A stretch of 64,000 nt of DNA from assembly GCF_030272615.1 (NCBI RefSeq), contig NC_081408.1, positions 764,976,173 to 765,040,172 of the forward strand, written 5' to 3'. The stretch is from Cryptomeria japonica (lineage: Eukaryota > Streptophyta > Pinopsida > Cupressales > Cupressaceae). The notes under the pieces are model-generated. The model was given only the letters and a program-made list of their open reading frames with translations, was not told where the DNA came from and searched no databases. Shown here piece by piece: positions 20,447 through 33,453 of the stretch. The translations under genes and the position numbers were made by a program. Every line of letters starts with the position of its first letter. The stretch's first letter is position 1.

Positions 20447-21700
20447 ATGCCTCCGACTACGCGACAAGCTCACAAGCGCGGAAGGGGTCCTAGGCATGTA
20501 CGCATGGCACGTGAAGAGGTCGATAGGGAGGAATCAGTTTCGGAAGGGAACCCAAAGGCTCCTCCCAAACAACAGGTTGACCCAAACCGAGACATCTTAT
20601 TAGCACTCCAAAACCTGATTGGTATAGTCCAGGATAGGCTTCCAACAGGGGATCATCATGTTGAAAACCAAAACTCAAGGAGCCATAGATCGACAGATAG
20701 GGAACGGAGTAGGAGTCCACCTCCTAATCCCGTAGAGATTCAAGCTAGGTATGAGCCCGAGTCCGTTCACCTACCAGGACCACCTCCAGTGGTAGAGCCA
20801 ATGTATTATGAGAGACCACGTCGGGATCCAGGGGATCTAATCAAAGAGGTTATGCGCCTCCAGCCACCATCTTTTGGGGGATCTACCGACGGGGTAGAAG
20901 CTGAGGCTTAGCTTTTGAGCCTAGATAGGTGCTTTGCATTGCACTCCTACGAGAGAAATCTAAAGGAAGGTGTAGCAGTCCACCTATTGAGAGGAACAAC
21001 CTCCACACGGTGGAGACAGGAGGAATACAAGTGTGGTTTAGTTGCAGATACCCTCACATGGGAGATTTTTACAGAGAGGTTCAGGGAGAGGTACTTGTCA
21101 GAGCATTATAGACAGTGAAGGATAGATGAGTTTCATGACCTCCAACAGAAGGGTCTCTTAGTGACCCAGTATGAGAGAAAGTTCTTCGAGCTCTTGCCCT
21201 ACCTGGACTACTTGAAAGATGAGAAGCTTCTCGTCAACCATTTTATCAGAGGGTTGAATGTTGGCATAGTAGGACCAGTGAGGATGTCTGCTCCAGGGAG
21301 CCTTTGGGTTGCCGTGGAGAAGGCCTTGATAGCAGAGGAGATTCAGGTCAGGCCACAGGATACAAGGGATCGATTCCAGAACCAAAACCCTATACGCCAG
21401 ACATACGGGTTTCAGAAACCCCATTGGAAGGGTAATAAAAGACACACATTGGGGTTCTCCAAACCCCCTCCTTCGCAGCAATCACAACAGAACTAGAGGC
21501 AGAGGCCTCCACAGAATCAGCAGGGTGCAAAGCCCAAGCAGTGGTAGTCTTAGGGTTAGAGGCGAGATCAACAATCTCAGGTTCCTTACACACCTCTAGC
21601 GAGGACTCAGCAGTTCTCCAGGGGTGGGTACAATGGTTCTAGCAGGACAGGGGGATAACCTTTCTTTAGGCCTCAGGGCGTTTAGTTTCAGGCACGCGGT
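20447..21700 (+). pseudogene. CHR2 Gag
   Basis: ATG at 20447 opens a frame beginning MPPTTRQAHKRGRG and rich in R, P, Q and E. The capsid-like block follows: LTWEIFTERFRERYLSEHYR, then RKFFELLPYLDYLKDEKLLV and NHFIRGLN. Stops at 20909 (TAG), about 21116 (TGA) and 21494 (TAG) break it. The first two fall where Trp (TGG) is expected, consistent with G to A change. Gag would form particles. Confidence 0.82.
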
Positions 21701-21703
21701 GCT

Positions 21704-21745
21704 TGTTTCACATGTGGGACCATGGAGCACATGGCGAGAGAGTGT
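21704..21745 (+). pseudogene. CHR2 nucleocapsid zinc knuckle
   Basis: CFTCGTMEHMAREC gives C-X2-C-X4-H-X4-C. One knuckle is usual for chromoviral Gag. Flanking sequence has stops. Confidence 0.85.
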
Positions 21746-21889
21746 CCTCAAGGTCAGATGGAAGGAAATCAAAGGATGGCAGCATCAGAGCCTATAGTTG
21801 GAGATATGGGCAAGTCCCATAGAGTCTTCACAGCGGTTGACAACTGCTAGGCAGAGCACCAGGCCACATTCATTGAGGTTGCAAGTAAG

Positions 21890-22534
21890 ATCAAAGGTAG
21901 AAGTGTATCTATATTATTTGATTCAAGAGCTACTGACTCCTTTATATCTCCATTGGTTGTGGAGTGTTGCGGGCTACTGGCAACTAGACAAGGTGTTAGT
22001 TGGGAAGTGGAGTTAACTTCAGGGGCTAGAGTGTCAATGGAATCAAAGGTTAGGGCATGCCAGCTTCAGATTGGCAATACCACCACCTTAGTAGACCTTA
22101 GAGTTACACCACTTGGATCATATGGCATTGTACTTGGCATGGATTGGCTTTATGCCCACAGAGCCAAGATGGATTGCTGCTTGAAAGAAATCGAGTGTGA
22201 GGATGATCATGGTTTGCCCATAGTAATCATCAAAATTCAGAGACCCAGGTCTCTTCGTATGATTTCCACAATGCAGCTTAAACGGAGCATGAGAAATGGA
22301 TGTCAGCTATTTTCCATCACCATCAATGATAGAGAGGAAGAGGACAAAAAGGAAACATCGATTGACGACCATCCTATCCTTAAGGGATATTCAGACGTGT
22401 TTCCTTCAGAGCTACTAGGAATGCCATCCTGTAGAGAGATTGACTTTCATATAGACGTTGTACTAGGAGCTGAGCCAGTTTCAAGGGCACCTTATAGGAT
22501 GACCACAAATGAGCTTAATGAGCTCAAGATGTAG
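21890..22534 (+). pseudogene. CHR2 aspartic protease and RT lead-in
   Basis: ILFDSRATDSFISPLVVE is the retropepsin active site, but the Gly of Asp-Ser-Gly is Arg (AGA at 21926-21928, one G to A step from GGA), which should kill activity. GIVLGMDWLYAHRAKMDC is the second block typical of chromoviruses. The frame runs on through YSDVFPSELLGMPSCREIDF, the usual segment before RT. It stops with a TAG after NELKM. Confidence 0.82.
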
Positions 22535-23200
22535 CTTGAGGAACTCCTAGAGAAGGGTCACATTTGTCCTAGCGTATCCCCTTGGGGTGCACCAGTCATC
22601 TTCATGAAGAAGAAGGACAGATCTCTTCGGTTATGCATGGATTATCATCAGTTGAACAAAGTAACCATCAAGAACTGATATCCCTTGCCCAGGATCGATG
22701 ATTTATTCAACCAACTTCAGGGTGCCAAAGTATTTTTCCAAATTGATCTGAAGTTAGGATACCATCAGTTGAGAATAGTGGAAAGTGATATCCACAAGAC
22801 CGCATTTCACACTAGATATGGCCACTATGAGTTCACTGCGGTTCCATTTGGTCTTACAAATGCTCCAGCTATTTTCATGAGCCTCATGAATGGGGTATTC
22901 CACACATTTCTTGACTGTTTTGTGAATGTGTTCCTCGATGACATATTGATATATTCTCGGTATGAGAAGGAGCATGAGGAGCACCTGAGACAGGTCTTGC
23001 AGTGTTTGAGGGACTATCAATTGTATGGTAGTTTGTCGAAGTGTGCATTCATTCGTTTAGAAGTCAAGTACCTTGGGCATGTTATTTCTGGTGATGGGAT
23101 CTCAGTTGACCCATCAAAGATCAGAGCTATTATGGATTGGCCAGTGCCAACCAGTGTGACAGAGGTCAGGAGCTGCATGGGCTTCACAGGTTATTACTGA
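22535..23200 (+). pseudogene. CHR2 reverse transcriptase
   Basis: The blocks are [64 protein letters not shown], and the catalytic FLDDILIYS with Asp codons at 22937-22942. A TGA at about 22678 sits where Arg is expected before YPLPRIDD, consistent with CGA to TGA. The frame ends with TGA after GFTGYY at about 23200, again where Arg is common. Confidence 0.88.
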
Positions 23201-23749
23201 TGCTTTGTTGAGGGATTCTCTAGAGTCGCACATCCTATTACTTCTCTTCAGCCTAAAGGGAAGAAATTTGAGTGGACAGAGAAGTGGGAGAGGGCCTTTC
23301 AAGAACTCAAAAAGGCACTTACTAGTGCACCTATCCTTGTAGTGCCAGATCCCTCAGCTGACTTCATGGTTTGCATAGATGCTTCCCTAGAGGGTTTAGG
23401 AGCAGTCCTTATGCAGGATGGTAGGGCTATAGCTTTTGAGTCTAGGAAACTTAAGACTCATGAGCTTAACTACCCTACTCATGACCTTGAGCTTGCAGCA
23501 ATAGTGCATGCACTTGTGAGGTGGAGACACTTCCTTTTGGGTCATCATTTTGAGCTTCATTCAAACAATCAAAGTCTTCAGTACATATTCACTCAGCCGA
23601 ACCTTAATGAATGTCAGAGGAGATGGATGGAGTTCTTGTGCGAGTATGATTTTGACGTTCACTACATCAAAGGGAAAGAAAATGTAGTTGCAGATGCTTT
23701 GAGTTGGAGACGCATGAGGTATACACCATATCTATGGGCATGGATTTGA
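23201..23749 (+). pseudogene. CHR2 RNase H
   Basis: FMVCIDASLEGLGAVLMQ has the first Asp. ELNYPTHDLELAAIVHAL has the Glu. HSNNQSLQYIFTQ has Asn where the catalytic Asp is expected. The end reads VADALSWR. The altered third acid and flanking stops mark it as dead. Confidence 0.82.
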
Positions 23750-25212
23750 GAGATCGTGTATTGCAGCAGTTTCTAGAGGATGGATGGTATTTAGAGTTTG
23801 TCAGGTGATACAATCTCAGGAAACTCTAGAAGGGAAATATGTGGATTATTCCTTAGAGTCTGATGGAATATTATGCCATAGAGGGTGCATCTATGTACCT
23901 TCTTCCAGGGGATTGCGAGAGTTCATTGTCACGGAAGCTCATAGAGCTCCTTATGCAGCACATCCCAGAGTTAAGAAGATGCATGCTGACTTGAGACAGT
24001 TATATCATTGGCCAAGAATGTGGTAGCTCATTGCTGAGTTAGTAACCCGATGCCTCAAGTGTCAGAGAGTCAAGGTGGAGCACCACCATCCAGGTGGGTT
24101 GCTCCAGTCTCATGCTATACCAGAGTGGAAGTGGGATACTATATCCATGGATTTCATCATTGTTCTCCCTATGTCATCTCGTCGCCATGATGCCATCTTG
24201 GTGACAGTTGACAAGTTGACCAAAATGGCCCACTTTTTACTAGTTCGGACTACCTTCACAACACCAGTAGTAGCATAGGTGTTCTTGTGAGACATTGTCA
24301 GACTTCATGGTGTTCCACACAAGATTATTTTTGATAGGGATTCCCTCTTCACTTCTTCCTTTTGGAAGGCATTACAGGCAACTATGGGCACCAAGCTCAA
24401 CTTCAGTACAGCCTATCATCCGAAAATAGATGGACAGACAGAGAGGGTTAACTAGGTGTTAGAGGATATGCTTCACATGTATGTTATGGATCATTAGACT
24501 AGATGGGAAGACTACCTTCCCTTAGTGGAGTTTTCCTATAACACTGGGAATCACACTTTGTTGGGGATGTCACCCTATCAGGCATTATACGACAGGCCGT
24601 GTAGGACACCGTTGAGCTAGGACCGCATAGAGGATAGAGTTGCTATTGGTCCTGAGATAGTTGGGGATATGGAGCAATAGGTGGATTTGATTAGGTAGTG
24701 TCTTAGAGAGGCACAGGATAGATAGAAGAAGTATGCAGATGTGAAGAGGATAGATCGTAGCTACTTGGTTGGAGACATAGTCTTCTTGAGAGTGCGATCG
24801 CATAAGAGTTCATTCCGTTATGGAAAGGGTTCTAAGCTCTCACCTCACTTTGTAGGACTATTTGAGATCCTTGAGAGGATAGGACCAATTGCCTAACATT
24901 TAGCATTGCCACCTAGCGTATCACGCATCCACGATGTGTTTCATGTATTAGTTTTGATGAAGTATATCTATGATGAGTCTCATATTTTAGATTGGGATGC
25001 CTTGCAGGTGGAGTTGGATGGACAACTAGCTTTGGAGCCCATTCGCATTTTGGCATGCTAAACGCTGGCCCTTTGAGGTCAAGAGCTGGACCAGGTTAGA
25101 GTCCAGTGGGATTGCTATGATGAGGTTATGGCTTCATGAGAGGACGCAGCACGTATGAGATCACAGTACCCCTATCTTTTTTATGAACTCCAGGAGGAAG
25201 TTCATGCCTAGA
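23750..25212 (+). pseudogene. CHR2 integrase with degenerate chromodomain-like tail
   Basis: The HHCC zinc finger is visible (HRAPYAAHPRVKKMHADL, then CLKCQ). The catalytic core keeps the three acids in [17 protein letters not shown], and the Glu after [10 protein letters not shown]. Six in-frame TAG codons lie at 24453, 24495, 24618, 24678, 24696 and 24723, mostly at positions where the family has Gln. The end reads VRVQWDCYDEVMASWEDA before the purine tract, resembling a worn chromodomain. The integrase would insert element DNA. Confidence 0.82.
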
Positions 25213-25221
25213 GGGGGAGGG
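25209..25221 (+). other. CHR2 polypurine tract
   Basis: AGAGGGGGAGGG lies immediately before the TGTGAGGCCC start of the 3' LTR and primes plus-strand synthesis in this family. Confidence 0.8.
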
Positions 25222-28117
25222 TGTGAGGCCCTACCCCGACTCATCCTAGCATTTCAGTGTTTTTCATGTTGAGAGTATTATGGATGCTTTATTTTTATGC
25301 ATTATGGATTTAGAACTTATATGATTCCATGATTTGGATAACATTGATGAATATTGATGCTTCATTTCTATGCATTATAGATATAGAACTCTATATGATT
25401 CTAGAATAGGATAACTTTGTGATAATGTATGTCATTATTGGATTTGCAGGACTTTACTATGATGATAGAAATAGGATGCATGTCTTATGTATGGATCAAA
25501 ATTATGAGGATTATGATAATTAATTATGTGGATTTATTTTGATACAAGATATATTGATTTTGTTTAATGTCAATTCTATGCAGAGTGTTTGACGTGTATT
25601 CTTATTCATGTGTTTAAATATTATATGAGGTTATTTGGAAGTACTAATGTGTAATTGAGATGCGCAGGAAAATTATCCATGTGACCATGGAAATATTATG
25701 GAGAACCAAACCTAGACCTATGTGTGTTCGTAAAACCAGGGGTTGTCTATTTGGAGAGACAACACCCCGTATGTATCGTATTTTATTTGTGAAAGTAAAT
25801 GTTGCATATGTGTTAAATTGAATTATTAATATGTGTAAATCCAACAAGAGAAAAATTTCATGTGTAATTTTGTAAAGTATTTTATTGTGTCACTTGACAC
25901 GTGTTGATTTATGTCTTGGTTTTTGACTTGTCTCTTGGAGGGAGTTGTTTTAACCATAGCCTTTTCAAAACATTTGAATGTGGTTCTAAATTTTCCTTGG
26001 GTAGAGAGTCTTTGGAGTGGTCAACTCAGGTTTGACCCGAAAGTTAACTTTAGATGGGTTTATAAAGGGCCAAATGGACTCCTAGGGGTAGTTTAAAGGT
26101 GTTTCCTAAAGTCCATAAGGTATACCTATGGGTTAGGAGTATTTTTAGGCATGTGTCTACTCCCGTGTGACTGTTTAGTCACCTCAAAAAGTGAGTTTCC
26201 TAAGGTGAGCGAAAATTCAAAATTAGAAAGTGCCATCTAGGTTAGATAACCTTCCCTTTTGATGTGAGATCTTTTTTCCCACTTTCTCTTACTTTTTCCT
26301 TTTTCAGTTTTAGTAACCTGTGAGAACTCTCACTGAGGTCTTTTTAGGTAAAAATGAGAGACTTTGTGGGTAATCACCCACTCTCCATTTTTAGAGATTA
26401 TGCAATTTTGAAAGGAATAGTTTTGGGATAGAATTTTGGCTAAGTGTAGAAGGAAGAATTATGGAATTGGGCTGCTTGTCCTCAAACTAGTTCTAGCAAA
26501 CCTTTGGGCAGATTGAAGGCTGGTTCATCTTCTCCTTTTGTTTCTTTTTACGTTGCATGTTTATGTTGGAAAGATTGCTTGTATGTAAAAAAATTTTCTT
26601 GTATTTTCCTTTGTGAAAATTATTATGTGACCTATCTGTTACTTCTTTTATGCATTTTCTTGTGATTTGGGAGTAACCAAGGCCTTCTACTCTTGGGAGA
26701 GTAGGATGGTCTTGTGGGTGGTACAAGTTTGACATCCCTCGAGTGAGAAGCTCTCATTATGATAGTGAACTCAAGGGGTGTATATGTGACCCTTGCTGCA
26801 TGGCCTAGTTTATGCATTTGGGGGTCATAAGAGGAGAAAGTATGGCATGAATACCTTGGGGGGCATAATGATGTGGGGTTAATGAACTTATGATATATCT
26901 TTGTTTGCCATGAGGTGGCTTTGTGAACTACCATTCTTGTAGTCTCCTCAGGGTATTTGGTCCACTACCACCCATGTAAAAACATCACATTTTGTGATGA
27001 AGTGTAGCCCTGGTTGGGAAAGTGTTGTTGTGTGTTTTCCCCTTACTTGTTGTGTTTGCATGTGTGTAACCTGTCTAGGGCTTGGTTCTCCAAGCTCGGG
27101 GGTGGCTTCTAGTAAGCCTAGGCTAGGAGGTGAGCACTCCATGGTCAAAGCCTTATGATTTATTTGCAGAATTGCTTGGAAAGAAAAGAAAAAGACAAGT
27201 TTGGAAGTTGCTAGTTTTACTTGATTTGCAGAAAAAGATTTGGGAATGGGTTATTATATTTTAGTTGTAGCAATGTAAAAGGAAAACTATATGTTGTATT
27301 TATTTGAAAAAGATATGTATTCATTTTGTTTAAAGTCCTCATTTAATAGAAATGAGAGACTAGATGGATATATCACCCATTTGTAATGTTGACTATATTG
27401 TATTTTAAATATGCTTTAAAGAAATGCATTATTTTTATTAAGTTATTACTGCAAAAATAAAATGTTTATTTTTGGATTAAGTTCCTATAGTTATGAAAAT
27501 AATATTTGTTGTATGCATGTTATTTCTGAAAATAAGAGTTCAGTTTATTTCCTTATGCATATTGAAATAATAGAAATGAGTAAAGTAGTAAGCTTGCATG
27601 TTAGTAAGAGAAAATTTAGCATTTAGTCCTAATCATTTATTCCCAAATACAAACCATGGTTTAATAGATTTAGCATGCATATCTCTAAGGTTAATTTAAA
27701 TAATTCTAGATTAATGTAGTTGTTGAATATAGTTTATTAAATTCTATCATTTCCCCTTTTATTTATCGCAGAAAATAAATCTAAAATTAGCAGTCTATCT
27801 CTAAAGTTAGTATCTGGATTGTCAATAGAAAAAAAACAAATGCTTTATTTAAATCTGTTAGTTTTGAAAACCTGTTTTATGTGATTTTAGGAAAAAGAAA
27901 TATAAATAGATTGTTTAAAGTAAATAAAAGAAATTTTACCCCTATTTCCATGTAGTCAATATTTTATTAATTTCTACATGATTTAAAAAGGTTGAGAAAA
28001 AAAAAATATAGATTGCTTAAGTGTGTGTATAATATATATATAAGACTACATATTTTATGTAAAAATATCTTCAGCCTGTGAAACTGTTTGTTTGAAAATA
28101 TTATAACCACAGAAAAT

Positions 28118-28149
<32 letters not shown>

Positions 28150-28523
28150 TATACATATAAAAACAAAAAAAAAGGAGATTTAATTTATTTTTCAAAGAAA
28201 AAAAAAGAAAAATGGGGGAGCCTCGGCCCTCCGCGCTGTGGGCGGCGACCCCTAGTGGCGGCCGCAGCCGCCACTGTAGGCCACAACCTACAGTCAGGGA
28301 GGCTTCACCCCCCCTTGTGGGTGGCAGCCCACAACGATGGCGCAGCCAGGCTGCAGGCCGCATCTCACACCGGTGGCCAAGGCCGCTTCTGTGGGCCGCG
28401 ACCCGTAGGCACGGCTACGGTCATCCCTGCGGGGAGCCTCCCCCATGAACTCCTCTCACCTCCGCCAACGCCACATATCCCATGCACCCCCCCCCCTTCC
28501 TCCTCCTTGCATTCGGCCCCTCC
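25222..28523 (+). repeat. CHR2 3' LTR, left part (to the element V insertion)
   Basis: It starts TGTGAGGCCC and continues without a recognisable gene to 28065, where sub-unit U3 begins. U3 is then broken at 28523 by element V. No counterpart of 25222-28065 is present in the 5' LTR, which is truncated. Total LTR length without V is about 4.1 kb, long for the superfamily. Short frames in this stretch have no domain. Confidence 0.75.
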
Positions 28524-29721
28524 TATTAGGCCCAATATGGAAAGCTAATGTACTGAGAGGGGAGGGGTGAATCAGTACTCCAAAACCTTTTAACAACAAT
28601 ATCTTGGCTGTTATACATAAACCAAAAATTGCTACAACATAACATAAAGCCAAAACAAATAAAAAACAATCATACATGATTCACTCCATAACTCATATAT
28701 TTTGGTTACGCAGAAACTCTTGGTTAGAGAGAAAAACTGCGATGGGGATGGCACCCACAACTTCACTACTGCAATAATAAAGAGTACTCGATTAGAGCTA
28801 CATTTTCAGCTATTTCTAATAGCTTACCCTGTTAGGAGTATTAAGATCTTTAGATCTACCTTGCTAAAGTATTTTACAACACTTATTCTAAAATGTTGCA
28901 CCTGGTTAAAGGCTTTACAATTTATAGACTTTGTTAGAGTCTTTTACCTTGTTAAAGGTTTCTCTTACAACTTCAAAATATTACAATAAATCATTACAAA
29001 TATCTGCAACTTTACATCTGAAATGTTATAGCAGATTCTATGTGCTCAAAGTGAGATTACTTTGCTTATAGCACACCTCGGTAACCCATAGAATAACTCA
29101 GTAAACCCTTCTGTTTACTCTGTTCTTTGATTGTTCTCTGAAATCCTTCTTGGTGACCTTTGTGTCTTTGTAACAGTCATAACACTCAGTGCTTTCTTAT
29201 GTATCACACATGTCTTGCTTCATACACCTCTATATCTCTCTCTTTGTCACTATATTGTTATCTAATCTCAATCCATGCTATATAAATAGATCTCTTATGT
29301 TGGTGATCTGATTTATTGCTTCGATCTTACAAACATGATTTATCAAATAAATAACCATACAAAATATTTCATTGGTTAGATGACCTCAAAATCATACACA
29401 ATCCTTAAGTGCAAGTTCCAATGTGATAATGGTTCTTTGTTCCTTGATTTTGTAACACATTTCCAGATGTGTGTCTAGGTTCAATGAATCTAGTAAAACA
29501 TTTCACTTGGTGTATATCAACTTGGTGTATCATTATTGCTGCTCGGTAGACATGGAATGTTACTCGATAGATAGCTCAATGTATACTGGCTCTGTGAATA
29601 CTTTCTTCTTTAACCAACTGTTCTGTGCAAACTGACTGAATGTTTCGGTAGAGGTAACCAACTAGAGTATATAGAATGACTTTGGATATAAAACTAATGG
29701 CAACTATAATAAATAGTAACA
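28524..29721 (-). repeat. Element V 3' LTR
   Basis: The LTR is inverted to the map. Its left end reads TATTAGGCCC, against TGTTAGGCCC in the other copy, and its right end is AGTAACA. A 27-base segment near 28590-28640 is missing from the other LTR. Confidence 0.9.
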
Positions 29722-30066
29722 ATCTCCCCTTTTGACATTAGTAGAGATGTTTGGCAAAACTACTTTCAAAGTCATAGCTCAAAAAATCTATATACTTGCA
29801 AAATTTGACTAAATAGACAGTATATACATTACTCAATGAAATAGTATATTTAGATATACTCCCCTTATCACTATACTATACAAAATTCTGATTTTGCATG
29901 CTCGGTGATCAATGTTCTGTGATAACTGCTCGGTTCACTGCTCTATTCTTTGTTCCTTGTCAAAATTGACTGTGCATTTGAATACTCTATTCTGCTCGGT
30001 ATATACTCCCCCTGTATACTGCATTCCCTTGTATACTTTGATATGATACTCACTCCCCCTTTTTGA
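29722..30066 (-). other. Element V polypurine tract and extra purine tracts
   Basis: The minus strand reads GTCAAAAGGGGAGAT directly before the 3' LTR (29722-29736). Similar tracts occur at about 29859-29867 (AAGGGGAGTATAT), 30005-30013 (CAGGGGGAGTATA) and 30048-30064 (GTCAAAAAGGGGGAGTG). Repeated purine tracts upstream of the LTR are known in SIRE-type elements. Confidence 0.65.
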
Positions 30067-30109
30067 CAAATATCTAAACTTAGTTACCATTCGGTGGTGG
30101 CAACTAGTC

Positions 30110-31333
30110 AAAAATGGATTTGTACTTTGTCTTTGCATCAGTGAGAGTGGCAAAGAGGGCATCCTTAACACTGTCCATGAGTGAATTCTAAGCTCTAATG
30201 TCAGCTAATAGTGAAATTAGTCCATCTAAGGTGCTTCCCTCTTGCTGAGTGGATAGGGAGGTAGCTTTGTTGATCTGTTCTTGGACGGATGAAAGATGAG
30301 GAACGAATAATGTTTGAAGTGTCATTATGTCCATCCTTATCTTGTGTTCTTCATTCTTTAGTTCCAATTGTTGAGCCATGAGCTATTGTAGCTTGGTATA
30401 AAAATTCTGAATGGAATGTGGCTCAGTGGTCAACTTATTAGAGAGATCGGTGATCTCTTTCTCAATTGCTTCTATTTTATTTTTGATGTCCTTAAGGAAT
30501 AGAGAGAATGTACAGAGTTTCTAAAATAAATAAAGAATGTGCTTGAGTTGAGGGGACAACTCAGCAATAAATTTGACAAGTTTAACTTTGCCAATGGCAA
30601 TAGCTTTCTGTACCTCTTCAATCATTTTTGCAATGAGCTCCTTGTCCTTTAACTTGCTCAAATATTCAGATGCATCTACTCCAGATGTCTCTATCTTGGT
30701 TAGGAGTTCATCCAGTTGAATGTGGATGGCAGCATCTTTGGTTACTGTAGCTTCAAGTAGCATGTCGATTAAGAGTGCTTTCACCTTCTGAAGTACTTTA
30801 TTTTTCTTTTGAATAGCCATTTGCTTCTCTTGTTCAGCTTTGGCTTTGCATAGTTCTCTAAATTCAATGAGTGCTTGCCCTTTTAATTTGGATATATCAA
30901 CATTGGGAAACACTATTGGTTTAGACAAATCTAATTTGAAACTATGCTTTTTCATCTTCTTTTCTTTACCTTTCATCGGTTGAACTAAAACAATGGCTTG
31001 TGAGGCTTGATGACCCTCGATAGGTTGCTCGGTAGAGGCAACACTTTGGTTGGTTCCTTTAGCCTCTGATGTAGCCTTTGTTGTGTCCTTCGGTGCTTTA
31101 GTGCTTGGGGTCTCAGATGTAACATTTTTAGTGCTAGAAGGAGCTTGTGAAGACTGTTCCCCGGTGGCCTGAGAAGCAGTTTCTCCTTCTATAGATTTGT
31201 GACCTTTTATCCCCTGTTCAGTAATTTGAGGGGCCTCGGTTGAAGTAGATTGATTGACCAGAGGATAGGGCTGAACTTGCTCCAAAACTGACTCATTGGA
31301 TACCAGTTTGGCATATGCATTTCCTTCGATCAT
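30110..31333 (-). pseudogene. Element V ORF2, C-terminal half (unknown function)
   Basis: A 270-codon frame (31333-30521) begins with a Ser, Thr, Gln and Glu-rich low-complexity stretch with several EGxxAS-like repeats. It then has a Lys-rich helical segment (KLDLSKPIVFPNVDISKLKG) and long amphipathic helices likely to form coiled coils. After a stop the frame resumes with 30379-30188 and ends near 30110. No known domain was recognised. The coiled-coil C-terminus would fit the env-like third ORF of SIRE elements, but no membrane segment was seen. Confidence 0.6.
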
Positions 31334-33453
31334 TTCCTATTCAGGTGCCTCGGTTTCCATGATATCCTCATCTGCTTGTATAGTGTCAGCAGGGTCCTAC
31401 TCGGTGATATCAGGAACTTGCTCAGTGACATCAACTATTTCAACTTCATCTTGTTCGCCAACATTCTTGATTCAAAATATTTCTTGCCATTTTTCCTTGG
31501 TCTCATTCTCTACATCCATGTAAAGGCCATTCATCAATTTCAAGGCTCTTTGCTTGTTGTGTGGCAGTTTTTCAGATGTTTGGTGATCTCATCTACTAAC
31601 ATGTCTGGGAAAAGATGTACCAAACTTCTTTCTCTCATCTATTTCTCTAAGTCCATGGCATACTTCCACCTATTGTCAATATGCAAATATAATTCATTGG
31701 GAAGAGATTTAGATAATTCCAATGGAGCTAATCAGAATTTCAATAGTGTGCAGATGAAAGCTTCTTCTATTTGTCTCTTTTCATCATCAGATCTGGATTC
31801 ATACTTAACATATCCGAATGCTCCAAATCCACCATATTGCTTTAGATTAGCACAAAAATTTTCAACACTATGTACATTTACCTTTTTGCTCTTGACAATC
31901 TGAAATTTGCTTGCATCTTTAGATTCAGTGTCACTAGACTCTTTGGTCAAAATGAGTCTCTATTTAGATTTCTTGTAAGTTTTTGTTACCTTGGGTGCGG
32001 CAACACTCTTTGTTTTCTTACTCGGTGAAGTTGCAAATGCTCTTGTGTTAGGTCGCTCTACTGGAGGAGTCGGTGATGCTTTTGATGTATCCTGTTTCTT
32101 TCTTTTCAACACTTTTCCCTTAGGCAATTTGGTGCTTAGTGTTATACCTACCTCTTGGGCTTCAGATTCCTCTTCGGTGATTACTATAGTGCCTTTGATA
32201 GGTGTAGAGGAATAACCTTCTCCAAATTTCTCCTTTAATGTCTTAATCATCTTTGTTGCCTTCCTTGTAGCCTTGGGTACTATAATGCTCATTTTTACTT
32301 TTTCCTTCACTTCTTCATATGCTCCATACCTCAGCTCGGTAGCATGCCTTGGTAATGTCAGAAAAGCATCTATCTGCTGTTGTGTGATGTCACAATCAAT
32401 CTCATAACCCATAGGTAGCAAATATTGAGTTCTCGGTTCCACAACATTAACATAGTAGTAATCAGTGTCCACTTCAAAACATATTTCATCATTATATTTC
32501 TCAACTACATGGGGTGGAATTCGGTACCTGTTATGCATCTTCTCTTGAAACTTGCTGAAATAATCATCCATAATATCATTAAAATTATCACCTAGCTTCT
32601 TGATGAAGTCATTGATTTGATGGGTGATTGGTTAGTGTAGCTCCCAAAAAACTTTACTGACTGATGGAAAGAATTTCTCAAAATAGAAAAACATGCATAT
32701 TAACAGTGATCCAAACTTTAGTGTGTTCGCCGAATTGTATTTCTTTGGCTTCCTTATGGTATTGAGATTCTCAAACAGGTTTTTCAACAATAGCTCACAT
32801 AAATCAATTTTCATGCCTTTCTTCATAATTTTATAAGCTAAGTCTACTGTTGCACAGGGTACCCTATTTTCCCTTGGTGATTGGAAGAAACAATAACCTA
32901 TTACTCTAATGGCAAACTTTAGCTCTGCATCTATGACATTGTTCAGTTTCAGTCCCCTGCAATTTGATTCTACTCTGGTTAAACTGATCAATTCCTTCTG
33001 TGATATCATTTTCTGAGCTTGGCCATGATCATAAATAGGGTAACCGGTGATCAAATAAATTATTTCTTTGGTGATCTTAAATGGTTGCTCTTCTAGCCAC
33101 ATGAAGTCATCATGAACTCTGCTTAGAACAAACTTAACCCATTGGGGTTTGAATACATGGGGATAGGTTAGGGCTTCAGTCAATCCCTTGATTTTGATGT
33201 GTTCATATTTGCTATCCATTTTACCATCGGTACACAGTTCATCATATGTGTCTTTGATCTCAACATGACCTAGTTCTTCAACTCGACACTTAGTGAAGAA
33301 TCTTACATCCTCAACTAATAAAACTCTATCCGAAATGAGTGAAAATGTGGTTTTGTCATCCGGTTCAGATGCAATTTTGGGAATTAAAGAGTATTTCAGT
33401 GAGGGCTTTTCGATGTTCTCAACAATAATGGGATTCTGGATCTTAGGTGCCAT
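31334..33453 (-). pseudogene. Element V ORF2, N-terminal half (unknown function)
   Basis: ATG at 33453 opens a 273-codon globular frame (MAPKIQNPIIVENIEKPSLK). It has an aromatic-rich middle with FVLSRVHDDFMWLEEQPFKI and YLITGYPIYDHGQAQKMISQ. It resembles the helical domain often annotated as a putative plant transposon protein, though this is recall, not a search. Stops at about 32632, 31960 and 31732 separate it from 32571-31960 (Lys-rich, basic tail) and 31950-31732. The frame is lost between 31700 and 31340. It is probably one protein of about 1,100 residues together with the C-terminal half. Confidence 0.6.

Noticed and set aside
31296-31903. Plus-strand frames in 31296-31903
   Set aside because: They are antisense to element V ORF2, whose minus-strand frames are longer and have biased, protein-like composition.
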